DNA of 42,470 nucleotides from Chloroflexota bacterium (GTDB lineage Bacteria > Chloroflexota > UBA11872 > VXOZ01): assembly GCA_026710945.1 (NCBI GenBank), contig JAPOQA010000065.1, positions 1-42,470 of the forward strand, read 5' to 3'. The notes beneath the pieces were generated by a model. That model was not told where the DNA came from, made no database searches, and worked only from the letters and a program-made list of their open reading frames with translations. How positions within the stretch are numbered: the stretch's first letter is position 1; every line of letters starts with the position of its first letter. Positions 1-7,383 of this stretch are shown here, piece by piece. The translations under genes were made by a program, and so were the position numbers.

Positions 1-271
1 GATGGAACGGGGCAGCGGGAAACGCGATGTTGAAGGCGAAGTAACGTAGGCATTGGTTGTGCCAAGAAGCGGGGAAAAGCCCCCGCGCTGCGGTTGAGAC
101 TAAGCAACCGGGGACAGTTCCCGCTTTGAGCGTATTCACCCTTTTGGATGGAACGGGGCAGCGGGAAACGCGATGTTGAAGGCGAAGTAACGTAGGCATT
201 GGTTGTGCCCAGAGGCGGGGGACAAGCCCCCGCGCTACGGTTGAGGCTAAGCTACCGGGGGCAGTTCCCGC
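1..271. repeat. Two tandem copies of a ~125-bp intergenic repeat (period 146 bp)
   Basis: Bases 1-125 and 147-271 are near-identical copies beginning GATGGAACGGGGCAGCGGGA. Each contains a strong hairpin around 72-92 and 216-236 of the GCGGGG(G)ACAAGCCCCCGC type, found again at 9722, 9942, 10163 and (reversed) 41901. The window opens inside the array, so more copies may lie upstream. The second copy reaches to within about 30 bases of the first usable start codon of the next gene. No coding potential is convincing here; an open frame through it is repeat-derived. Confidence 0.85.
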
Positions 272-297
272 TACGTCTTCGCCTGGGTCTTGAAAGA

Positions 298-1329
298 GTG
301 TGCGCGTTGAAGAACAGCATCTATGACGTACAGCGGTTGCGGGCCAGGCACGCGCACGTTGCCGCAATTGCCGACGCTCCAGCGCCTGAAGCGCGCATAG
401 TAGCGCCGCCAACGCCCGTAGTTGGGACGCCCACGGCAACAGACGTCTCGCTCCCGCAAGAGAAACCGAGCAGCAATGTGGCAGTGATTGCCGGGTCATT
501 CAACCCGATAACTCTCGCCCATCTTAGTCTTAGCGGCGGCGCGTTGCAGCAGCCGGACGTAGGCGCAGTCTGGCTGTCGCTGGCAGTCCACACGGTTGAT
601 AAGGAACATGTCACCGGCGCGTTTCTGGAGGACCGCCTCTGCATGCTCGAATCCCTTGCAGAATCGCAGCAGAGCGTAGGCGTGGTGCTCTGTAACCGGG
701 GTCTGTACGTGGAGCAGGCGGAAGCGTTGCGCTCGACAGTCGTCGCGCCTGATCAGGAGCTCGTATTCGTCGTAGGTTACGACAAAATCCAACAGATACT
801 CAATCCGCGCTACTACGAGGATCGGGAGGCCAGCCTCGATAGGCTCTTTTCGCTCGCACGCTTCTTGGTTGCGGAACGAGGCGCGTACGGTGCCCAGGCG
901 CTAGCTGCCTTGCTGAGTGAGAAGACGAATCTGGCGTACTCCGGGCGAATCGCGCCACTGACGACGCTGCCCGTGCACCATGATCCCGCGCTCTCTTCAA
1001 CCGCCGTGCGCACGGCGTACGCCGAGGGTGGCGGCAGCCCCGCGGAAGCGTACGCCGTGCCGGAAACCGTGCAGGACTTCATCGCGGCAACGGGAGTCTA
1101 CGCGTCGCCGATGGTGCTGCCCAACGGCGAGACTATTGACCGCTACGGGGTGCGGATGCGCATACGCGATGCGCTGCTGGCTGAGCCGCAAAGCGCTTTC
1201 TCCCCGGCCGAGTTCCGCACTGCCGTCGCGCTGGCGACGACTGATTCCGATTCCGGTAGCACGTTGCGCCGGCTGCTCGCGGAGGACTGTAAATCTCTGC
1301 GGGCAATTCGCAAGCACATCACAGCCTAA
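298..1329 (+). CDS. NMN/NaMN adenylyltransferase-like nucleotidyltransferase
   Basis: Predicted nucleotidyltransferase that would join NMN or NaMN to ATP in NAD synthesis. The nucleotide-binding motif GSFNPITLAH lies near residue 66 of this model (bases 496-525), and the C-terminal ATP-site motif SSTAVR lies around base 1000. The GSFNPIT form resembles eukaryotic-type NMNATs more than the GGTFDPxHxGH of bacterial NadD (family knowledge). About 70 residues follow the catalytic domain and match nothing I recognise. The open frame extends back to 199 but that part is translated repeat, so I use GTG 298; TTG 307 behind GAAAGAG is equally possible. The N-terminal 60 residues are Ala/Pro-rich and look unstructured. 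Convergent with the downstream DUF151 gene. Substrate specificity cannot be told from sequence. Confidence 0.72.
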   Translation: MCALKNSIYDVQRLRARHAHVAAIADAPAPEARIVAPPTPVVGTPTATDVSLPQEKPSSNVAVIAGSFNPITLAHLSLSGGALQQPDVGAVWLSLAVHTVDKEHVTGAFLEDRLCMLESLAESQQSVGVVLCNRGLYVEQAEALRSTVVAPDQELVFVVGYDKIQQILNPRYYEDREASLDRLFSLARFLVAERGAYGAQALAALLSEKTNLAYSGRIAPLTTLPVHHDPALSSTAVRTAYAEGGGSPAEAYAVPETVQDFIAATGVYASPMVLPNGETIDRYGVRMRIRDALLAEPQSAFSPAEFRTAVALATTDSDSGSTLRRLLAEDCKSLRAIRKHITA

Positions 1330-1444
1330 GCAACGCAGTGACCGGACAAGAACGTGCGTGCGGCAGCCTTGGGACGTCGGTTGGTTGACTCTCAGTGCTG
1401 GGGACCGGTCTTTCCCATCTCGATTGAGCGCGGCTATGGGATGC

Positions 1445-1477
1445 AAAACGCCCCACCAGCACAATGGCTCGGGGCGT
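1445..1477 (-). terminator. Rho-independent terminator of the DUF151 gene
   Basis: ACGCCCC (1448-1454) pairs with GGGGCGT (1471-1477). Read on the minus strand the stem is followed directly by TTTT (1448-1445). It lies 43 bases beyond the stop codon of the minus-strand nuclease gene. Confidence 0.75.
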
Positions 1478-1519
1478 ATTCAATGTGGTTCCCTGTTTCG
1501 AGACATCGCGCAGCAGCGC

Positions 1520-2053
1520 TCAATCCTTCTTTGGCTTTTCCAGGTCGTCTACGTCGAGAGAATTGATGAACTCGCGGAAGAGGCCAAGCCGTTCCTCAAG
1601 TTCCGGATCCGGCGTGCTTTCCTCAACGGACTCGCCTTCACCCTGTTCTTCCTTGGCTGGCGTAAAGCTGGCTGCGTCCAGCACGCTCTCTGCAACGAGT
1701 ATGGGCGCGTCAACGCGAACCGCCAAGGCGATGGCGTCACTGGGCCGCGCGTCGATTTCGACGTGCCGCCCGTTGTGGTCGAGCACGATGCGCGCGAAAT
1801 ACGTGCGGTCTGCCAGATCGTTAATGAGGATACTCACAACGGTAGCGCCGAGTGTCTCGATAACGCTGCTGAGGAGATCGTGCGTCAAAGGTCGCGAGAA
1901 GGAATGCTTGTGCAGCTTGATGGCAATCGAATCGGCCTCGGCAATGCCAATCACGATCACGAGATAGCGCTCTTGGTCTTTCTCGCGCAGCACGACCATC
2001 CGGGTCGGGTTAGCCGGATTTCTGCCTACGCTTTCTATCACCATTTCGACCAT
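1520..2053 (-). CDS. Bifunctional nuclease family protein (DUF151/BFN)
   Basis: 177-residue protein of the DUF151 family, named for plant BFN proteins with RNase and DNase activity. The family hallmark is present: HGRHVEIDARPSDAIALAVR, about residues 94-113, followed by DAPILVAE. The N-terminal half (VEMVIESVG..PTRMVVLREKD..YLVIVIG) is the usual beta-rich part. The C-terminal ~45 residues are acidic and low complexity (EEQGEGESVEES..), typical of the variable tail. ATG 2053 is preceded by AGGTGG at a 7-base spacing. The gene is single, convergent with the adenylyltransferase-like gene, and has its own terminator. In vivo substrate in bacteria is not established. Confidence 0.85.
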   Translation of the reverse strand: MVEMVIESVGRNPANPTRMVVLREKDQERYLVIVIGIAEADSIAIKLHKHSFSRPLTHDLLSSVIETLGATVVSILINDLADRTYFARIVLDHNGRHVEIDARPSDAIALAVRVDAPILVAESVLDAASFTPAKEEQGEGESVEESTPDPELEERLGLFREFINSLDVDDLEKPKKD

Positions 2054-2157
2054 CGTATTGCCACCTGCGCAGCGACGTATCTGCGTTTCAACCTTTGTCC
2101 ACGGCCCAAAGCGACCCCACTTAGCCCAAGCTCACGGGTGCCCTCAGTACCTTAAGT

Positions 2158-3384
2158 CTACTCTTCCGGCTGGTCTAGCTCAAATGCGTGATGCAGGGCT
2201 TGGGCCGCCCGCTGGGCGTCATCTTCGTGCACCAGGCACGTGATTCTGATCTCGCTCGTTGTAATGCTCTCGATATTGATGGACGGCTCCGCCAGCGCGC
2301 CGAACATGCGGGCCGCCACGCCGGGGGTGCTCTGTATGCCGGTGCCGACAATTGAGACTTTTGCCAAGTTGGCAAAGTACAGCACGTCCGCTGCGCCAAG
2401 CGTTTGGGAGGCGCCTTCCACGAGCTCAAGCGTCTTGGCGAGGTCGTCCCGTGACACGGTGAACGAAATGTCGGTAATACCGTCGTGGCTGATGTTTTGG
2501 ACGATCACGTCAATGTTGATGCTGTCATCCGCAAGTGGCTGGAAGAGCCCATGGGCAATGCCGGGGCGGTCAGGGATGCCAAGCACAGAGATCTTTGCGA
2601 CATCGGTATCGACGGCAATGCCGCGAATGCGTTGGGCGTCTTTCTCCATATCCTCACCTCGGGTGATCACTGTACCAGAATTGTCATTGAACGATGAGCG
2701 CACGACGATGGGCATGTCGAAGAGCTCCGCGAGCTCAACCGCCCTGGCGTGCATTACCCGCGCGCCGAGCTTGGCCAACTCCAGCATCTCCTCGTGGGCA
2801 ATGCGGTCGAGCTTGCGGGCGGTCGGGATTACGCGCGGGTCGGCGGTGTAGATACCGTCGACATCCGTGTAGATTTCGCAGGCGGCCGCCTTTACGGCAA
2901 TGGCGATGGCGACTGCGGTCGTGTCCGAACCACCGCGTCCCAGCGTGGTCACGTCCAAGTCGTGCGTTACCCCCTGAAAACCGGCAACGATGACGATGCG
3001 GCCGGCCTCGAGTTCTTGCTCCATCCGCGAAGGATCGATGTCTACGATCCGAGCGCGGGAGTAGAAGGAGTCCGTGCGTATGCCTGCTTGCTGGCCGGTG
3101 AGCGCCACGGCATCGTAGCCCACGTCGCGGAGGCACATCGATAGCAGTGTGGAGGAGACGATCTCGCCGGTAGAAAGGAGCAAGTCCAAATCGCGGCCGC
3201 CGGGGGAGCTGGACACTTGATGGGCGAGCGCAATCAGCTCATCGGTCGTGTCGCCCATGGCGGAAACGACGACAACAACGTCGTTACCGGCATCGCGCGC
3301 GGCGGCCAGCCGCGCGGCTACGGACTTGATGCGCTCCGCACTCTCTACTGAACTGCCGCCGTACTTTTGGACCACTCGCGCCAT
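2158..3384 (-). CDS. lysC: Aspartate kinase
   Basis: Phosphorylates L-aspartate in the first step of lysine, threonine, methionine and diaminopimelate synthesis. The catalytic amino-acid-kinase domain starts at once with KYGGSS (residues 7-12). It continues through VVVVSAMGDTTDEL, LLLSTGEIVSS, LTGQQAGIRTD, GFQGVT and TTLGRGGSDTTAVAIA. Two ACT domains fill the last ~150 residues (ISVLGIPDRPGIA.. and VSIVGTGIQSTPGVAARMFGAL), predicting allosteric feedback by an end product. At 408 residues it has the standard monofunctional length. ATG 3384 is preceded by TTGAGGAGGGG. Expression starts from a promoter about 175 bases upstream and crosses an attenuator-like hairpin. dapA, the first committed step of the lysine branch, lies at 24.9 kb, not in an operon with it. 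Confidence 0.95.
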   Translation of the reverse strand: MARVVQKYGGSSVESAERIKSVAARLAAARDAGNDVVVVVSAMGDTTDELIALAHQVSSSPGGRDLDLLLSTGEIVSSTLLSMCLRDVGYDAVALTGQQAGIRTDSFYSRARIVDIDPSRMEQELEAGRIVIVAGFQGVTHDLDVTTLGRGGSDTTAVAIAIAVKAAACEIYTDVDGIYTADPRVIPTARKLDRIAHEEMLELAKLGARVMHARAVELAELFDMPIVVRSSFNDNSGTVITRGEDMEKDAQRIRGIAVDTDVAKISVLGIPDRPGIAHGLFQPLADDSINIDVIVQNISHDGITDISFTVSRDDLAKTLELVEGASQTLGAADVLYFANLAKVSIVGTGIQSTPGVAARMFGALAEPSINIESITTSEIRITCLVHEDDAQRAAQALHHAFELDQPEE

Positions 3385-3464
3385 GCGCGCGTCCCCTCCT
3401 CAAGAGGCCATGCGCTCTCCAACGACTTCCACGGTTTCTGTGCACAATCCTGCTCAGAAGTAGC

Positions 3465-3487
3465 AAAACACGCAACGAATTGCGTGT
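3465..3487 (-). promoter_or_regulatory. Attenuator-like hairpin in the lysC leader
   Basis: On the minus strand ACACGCAA, loop TTCG, TTGCGTGT form a perfect 8-bp stem with a UUCG tetraloop (3487-3468). It is followed immediately by TTTT (3468-3465). It lies between the putative lysC promoter and the lysC start, about 80 bases before the ATG. That is the placement of a premature intrinsic terminator. I see no lysine-riboswitch consensus. The stem is only moderately GC-rich, so efficiency is uncertain. Confidence 0.55.
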
Positions 3488-3567
3488 GTCTTACGTACTC
3501 CCGGAAGGTCAGCACCACAAAATAACACGCGGGCTATGCCTAGCGGAGAGCGGGAACTTTCTGCTAC

Positions 3568-3597
3568 ATTATAGCATGCATTCGGCGCGGAAACCGC
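3568..3597 (-). promoter_or_regulatory. lysC promoter (perfect -10 TATAAT)
   Basis: Minus-strand TATAAT occupies 3573-3568, preceded by TGC (a TGN extended -10 would be TGC directly before TATAAT). The -35 region around 3591-3597 (CGGTTT/GGTTTC) is weak. Predicted start of transcription is near 3561, giving a leader of about 175 bases that contains the hairpin at 3465-3487. Confidence 0.55.
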
Positions 3598-3637
3598 TTG
3601 AGCATTGGGCTGTGACGCCCCTGTGAGGCCTGACGAA

Positions 3638-4603
3638 ATGTCGTACACAATCGTGTTGGCCGATCCCATTCACGAGCAAGGGATCGCGATCCTCGAGCAG
3701 ATCGCAACGGTACGCCAAGCCAGCCAGGACGGCGGCGTGCCGCTGGCAGACCAATTGCGTGAAGTCCACGCAGTCGTGACGCGCCTTACGAAAGTAACGC
3801 CTGAACTCATCGATGCAGCCCCAGCCCTGCGGGCAATTTCCCGGCACGGCGTGGGCGTCGATAGCGTGGACGTGGCGTACGCCACGGCGCGCGGCATCCC
3901 GGTGCTCTATACTCCCGCCGCAAATGCGGAATCTGTCGCGGAACATACGCTGGGGATGATGCTGGCCGTGAGCAAGATGATTCTGCTTGGCGACCGCGCG
4001 CAGCGCAATGGCGATTTCCAGTCGCGCACGCGGCTCATTGGCTTTGAACTCTACGGTAAGACGCTAGGTGTTGTGGGCGCGGGCCGAATCGGCAGCCGGG
4101 TCGCGCGCATGTGCCGCGCTGCGCTCGACATGCACGTCATCGCCTACGATCCCATTCTTTCACCGGATGACGCCCGCCTGCTCGGGGTTGAGCTCGTTTC
4201 GGACCTTTCGGTTCTGCTGCAGGAGGCCGACTATGTCTCGCTGCACGCGCCGCTGACGCCGGAGACACACGGTCTCATCGGCCCGCGCGAGCTTAACCTG
4301 ATGAAGCCGACGGCGATCCTTGTCAATTGCGCGCGCGGCGGCATCGTGGATGAGCAGGCACTGGCGACGGCGTTGCTGGAAGGCCAAATTGCCGGCGCCG
4401 CGGTGGACGTCTGGCAACAGGAACCGCCGCCGCAAGACCATCCCCTGTTTGCCTTGGAGAACGTGATCGTCAGCCCGCACATGGCCGCTCACACGGAAGA
4501 GGCGATGATTCGCATGGCGACAACGCTCGCGCTGGATATCACCCGTGTCTTGCAGGGCGAACGGCCGCACTTCTGCGTCAACCCTGAAGTGTTCTCAGAG
4601 TGA
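3638..4603 (+). CDS. D-isomer-specific 2-hydroxyacid dehydrogenase (phosphoglycerate dehydrogenase-like)
   Basis: NAD(P)-dependent oxidoreductase of the D-2-hydroxyacid dehydrogenase family, 321 residues. The nucleotide-binding Rossmann core shows GVVGAGRIGSRVARM. The catalytic set is visible: Arg in VNCARGGIVDE, Glu in the WQQEPPPQDHPLF segment and His in VSPHMAAHTEE. The N-terminal substrate half includes SRHGVGVDSVDV. It lacks the ACT/ASB regulatory tail of long SerA proteins, so the substrate may be 3-phosphoglycerate or another 2-hydroxyacid. ATG 3638 follows GAGG at a 9-base spacing; an upstream in-frame start at 3605 has no support. It ends 31 bases before argB and probably shares its transcript. 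Confidence 0.85.
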   Translation: MSYTIVLADPIHEQGIAILEQIATVRQASQDGGVPLADQLREVHAVVTRLTKVTPELIDAAPALRAISRHGVGVDSVDVAYATARGIPVLYTPAANAESVAEHTLGMMLAVSKMILLGDRAQRNGDFQSRTRLIGFELYGKTLGVVGAGRIGSRVARMCRAALDMHVIAYDPILSPDDARLLGVELVSDLSVLLQEADYVSLHAPLTPETHGLIGPRELNLMKPTAILVNCARGGIVDEQALATALLEGQIAGAAVDVWQQEPPPQDHPLFALENVIVSPHMAAHTEEAMIRMATTLALDITRVLQGERPHFCVNPEVFSE

Positions 4604-4634
4604 GTATCTCGCAGCGACAAAGGAGCGGATGCTA

Positions 4635-5465
4635 GTGGCAGAAATAGAACAATTCGTTGGCACACTGTCGCGACTGCGCGATCTAAAAGGCGAGGCCGTG
4701 GTGATCAAGATTGGGGGCAACGTGCTGCCCCACCGGGAGGCGTTCTGCGACGACGTCGAGGCGTTGTGGCAAGCCGGCCTGTTTACCGTTGTCGTGCACG
4801 GTGGCGGCAAAGCGGTAACCGAAATGGAAAAGACTCTCGGTCGGGAAGCGTCTTTTGTTGAAGGGTTGCGAGTTACGGATGCCGACGCCTTGGAACTGGT
4901 GCAAATGGTCCTGGCCGGTAAGGTGAATAGCGACCTGGTGGCAATGTTTCAAGGCCGCGGCATAGACGCCATCGGCCTGACCGGCGCCGACGGTCAACTG
5001 CTCTTGGCAAACCCGCGCCAGAAACCGGCAGGGCTTGGTTACGTCGGCGATGTGAAGAAGGTAAACGTGGATGTATTTGTCGTCGTGGCCGAAGCACAAA
5101 TGGTGCCGGTTATCGCGCCGCTCGGCGTCACGGAGGAAGGGCAGCTTCTCAACATCAACGCCGATACCGTGGCAGGCGATATTGCCAAAGCCCTTTCAGC
5201 ACAACACTTCCTCCTGCTCACCGACGTGCCCGGTGTACAGGACAAGAACGGCGACGTGCTGCCCTCTCTTTCAGGGGCAAGAGCGCGTCAACTCATCCGC
5301 AACGGCACAATCAGCGGAGGCATGATCCCCAAAGTCACCGCTTGCCTGGATGCTTTGGAAGGGGTGCCGTCCGCCCATATCGTCGACGGCCGCGAACCGC
5401 ACGCCGTGCTGCGTCAACTCCTCACCGACGACCGTGTCGGCACCCAATTCCACGCCAAGGCTTGA
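4635..5465 (+). CDS. argB: Acetylglutamate kinase
   Basis: Amino-acid-kinase family enzyme that phosphorylates N-acetylglutamate in arginine synthesis (276 residues). Motifs in order: VVIKIGGN (residues 22-29), VVHGGGKAVTEMEK, FVEGLRVTD, MVLAGKVNSDLVA, IGLTGADG, NINADTVAGDIAKAL, LLTDVPGVQDKNG and GGMIPKVTACLDAL. I choose GTG 4635 because AGGAG (4621-4625) sits 9 bases upstream; the ATG at 4629 is only 3 bases from it. No other arg genes are in the window. The call is firm at family level; a lysine-pathway LysZ-type role is possible but less likely given the NAGK-like EGLRVTD segment. Confidence 0.9.
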   Translation: MAEIEQFVGTLSRLRDLKGEAVVIKIGGNVLPHREAFCDDVEALWQAGLFTVVVHGGGKAVTEMEKTLGREASFVEGLRVTDADALELVQMVLAGKVNSDLVAMFQGRGIDAIGLTGADGQLLLANPRQKPAGLGYVGDVKKVNVDVFVVVAEAQMVPVIAPLGVTEEGQLLNINADTVAGDIAKALSAQHFLLLTDVPGVQDKNGDVLPSLSGARARQLIRNGTISGGMIPKVTACLDALEGVPSAHIVDGREPHAVLRQLLTDDRVGTQFHAKA

Positions 5466-5639
5466 GTTCATCGGACGAATTCTGTCCGTCACGGACTGAC
5501 GTAGTCCTCACGGGTAAAGCGCCGCCAAGTTCGACGCAAGGCCGGCCGCTTCCATCCGGTACTAGCCGCCGCTCACCGTTCCCTCTTGCCGAGGATACGA
5601 CCGCATCGAGAGATACGGGACATGCGCAGACTCCCAACC

Positions 5640-6004
5640 CGTCGCCTAGCTGCAGCCACTGGCGCTAAGATTACTCCCTCTCCCTGGGGAGACCTTTGCG
5701 TAACCCCCACTTTCAATCAGCGGCACTCCCTCAGTGGCACTCCCTCTCCTGGGGGAGAGGGCCGGGGTGAGGGGGTCTTTTGCTACAACGGCCTTGACGC
5801 TGGGAATTGTAAAGAGGTATCAGGGCAGATTCGGTGTGCATACTGAGAGATTTCAGGACATTCACCCTCACCCCGTATCGTGTCGATACGCTGTATCGAG
5901 TACGGGGCAGGCTAGCCCTCTCCCTCGGTGGGAGAGGGAACGCTCTCGCTTCCGCTTAGGTTTCGCAAGGGTCTCCTGGGGGAGAGGGCCGGAGTGAGGG
6001 GACT
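5640..6004. repeat. Composite palindromic repeat block (MITE-like element, copy A)
   Basis: No gene is seen between argB and the next CDS. The stretch is made of CCCTCTCC..GAGAGGG hairpins. Bases 5708-5972 form one element whose whole length, including the non-palindromic core (GCTACAACGGCC, GCAGATTCGGTGTG, GATTTCAGGACATTCACCC), recurs on the opposite strand at about 12797-13018. Copy A carries an extra 39 bases (5873-5911, CCGTATCGTGTCGATACGCT..) that copy B lacks. The left hairpin is followed by GTCTTTT (5772-5778), which could act as a terminator. Confidence 0.85.
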
Positions 6005-6012
6005 CTTGCCTA

Positions 6013-6954
6013 TCAGCCGAGTACCGGATTGCGCAAGGTTCCAAGTCGTTCGATTGTAGCCTCGATTGAGTCGCCGTCCACGAGCGAAGCGCCGGCTGCC
6101 GCGCCCACTCCTGCCGGGGTGCCGGTGGAGATTACGTCACCGGGCTCAAGCGTGACGATGCGCGTAATGTACTCGATCAATTCAAAGCAGTTGAAGATCA
6201 TCTGGCCGGTGTTGCCCCGCTGCCGCTCGATGCCATTGACGCTCAGCGACATGGCGAGATTGTGGGGATCGGGAATCTCATCCGCCGTCGCGATGAACGG
6301 TCCCATGGGTCCATGGGTGTCGAACCACTTGCCGTTGAGCCAGTCGAAGAAGTCGTCCATCTCGCGTTCTTCCCGCTCCCACGGCAGGTTCATATCCCGC
6401 GACGAGATGTCATTGAAAATCGTATAGCCGGCAATGTGGCTCGGCGCATCGGCGGCGGAGATATCGCGGCCCGATTTGCCGATCACGGCGGCAAGCTCCA
6501 ACTCCCAGTCCACGCTGGCCGACATTTCCCACAGCCGCACCGGCTGGTCCTGACCCACGAGCACGGAGTTAGGCTTCCAAAAGTAGCGAGGCGTCTGCTG
6601 CGACTTTTCCGGCGGTTCGTCACCGCCCTCGCGAATGTGGTCGGCGAAATTGCCGGCCAGGCAAATTATCTTTCCCGGGTTCGAGATAGGCGGCAGAAGA
6701 CTTACCTCTGACGCAGCGTGGGCAAACGGCGCGTCGCCGCCTTGCTCCTGCGCAAAGCCGAGAACTCGCCGCGCCTGCGCCAAGCCGACGTCGCCCAGAT
6801 CGAGCAATGCTCTCACGTCATTGGGCAGCTTGGCGCCAACCGCGCCGGCCTGTGCCGTAAAGGCGTCAGCGGCGTCCTGCAGATCGTAAACGTGGTCGCC
6901 ATCCAACAGACCCGCCCGCGGGCCGCTGTCGTTCGCGTAGGTGACGAGTTTCAT
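6013..6954 (-). CDS. Fumarylacetoacetate hydrolase family protein
   Basis: Metal-dependent hydrolase or decarboxylase of the FAH fold, 313 residues. The N-terminal ~75 residues are the small accessory domain (MKLVTYAND..AGLLDGDHVYDL). The catalytic domain has PGKIICLAGNFADHI, metal-binding glutamates in WELELAAVIGK, the acidic ligand in YTIFNDISSRD, the GKWFDTHGPMGP loop and GDVISTGTPAGVG. The family acts on 2-oxo or acylpyruvate-type acids from aromatic or sugar-acid catabolism; the substrate cannot be set from sequence. ATG 6954 follows GGAG at a 6-base spacing. It is divergent from the next oxidoreductase gene across a 430-base repeat-bearing gap. Confidence 0.88.
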   Translation of the reverse strand: MKLVTYANDSGPRAGLLDGDHVYDLQDAADAFTAQAGAVGAKLPNDVRALLDLGDVGLAQARRVLGFAQEQGGDAPFAHAASEVSLLPPISNPGKIICLAGNFADHIREGGDEPPEKSQQTPRYFWKPNSVLVGQDQPVRLWEMSASVDWELELAAVIGKSGRDISAADAPSHIAGYTIFNDISSRDMNLPWEREEREMDDFFDWLNGKWFDTHGPMGPFIATADEIPDPHNLAMSLSVNGIERQRGNTGQMIFNCFELIEYITRIVTLEPGDVISTGTPAGVGAAAGASLVDGDSIEATIERLGTLRNPVLG

Positions 6955-7383
6955 GCGTTTCTCCTTATGTACAAACTCAACTTCTTTCCCGTGTGAGCCC
7001 TGCTGTTAGCATTTCCACTGGAGACCTGTGTACAACTCTGATTGACCCGAAGAACTGGGTAAGAGTGGTGAAGATTTCCCCTCACCGCGGCCCTCTCCCC
7101 AGGGAGAGGGGGTCTTTTCGCCTGCCGGCATGGGTTGCGTATCGGACTGCAAATCCGCGCATACCCCATACCTCGATTCGAGGGTCTCCATTGGCAGAAA
7201 TGGCAGGACCATGTCTAATCCTACCCTATACCATACAGAGACAGCCCGCGCGGTGCACCGAACGGCGGTCTCGAGTCCTACGAGACGTACGGGATTCGCT
7301 CTTGCTTTGTGCCTAACTCACCCGCCCAGTATACTGACAACCAAGTTAATAGGCGGGATAAACGAGGGTGAGGTGATGAGATA
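6955..7383. repeat. Intergenic gap with one palindromic repeat remnant
   Basis: No gene is supported. Bases 7022-7118 hold a hairpin repeat (GGCCCTCTCCCC AGG GAGAGGGGG) followed by TCTTTT at 7110-7115. Its left flank (CAACTCTGATTGACCC..GTGGTGAAGATTT) resembles 19888-19931. Bases 7128-7165 (GGTTGCGTATCGGAC..TCCGCGCATACCCC) resemble 26080-26117. Bases 7170-7383 show no recognised signal apart from the ribosome site of the following gene. Confidence 0.6.

Noticed and set aside
980-2155. 391-residue plus-strand open frame spanning two genes
   Set aside because: It overlaps the end of the adenylyltransferase-like gene in another frame and runs antisense through the DUF151 gene, both of which have clear family motifs.
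3454-3669. 71-residue minus-strand open frame ending just after the lysC leader hairpin, as a leader peptide
   Set aside because: Most of it lies upstream of the predicted transcript start. The part inside the leader has only one Lys-Thr pair and no good ribosome site, so a regulatory peptide is not supported.
5586-5997. Small plus-strand open frames of 86-87 residues in the repeat block
   Set aside because: They are translations of the palindromic repeat (SLSGTPSPGGEGRGEG and similar) and recur wherever the repeat does.
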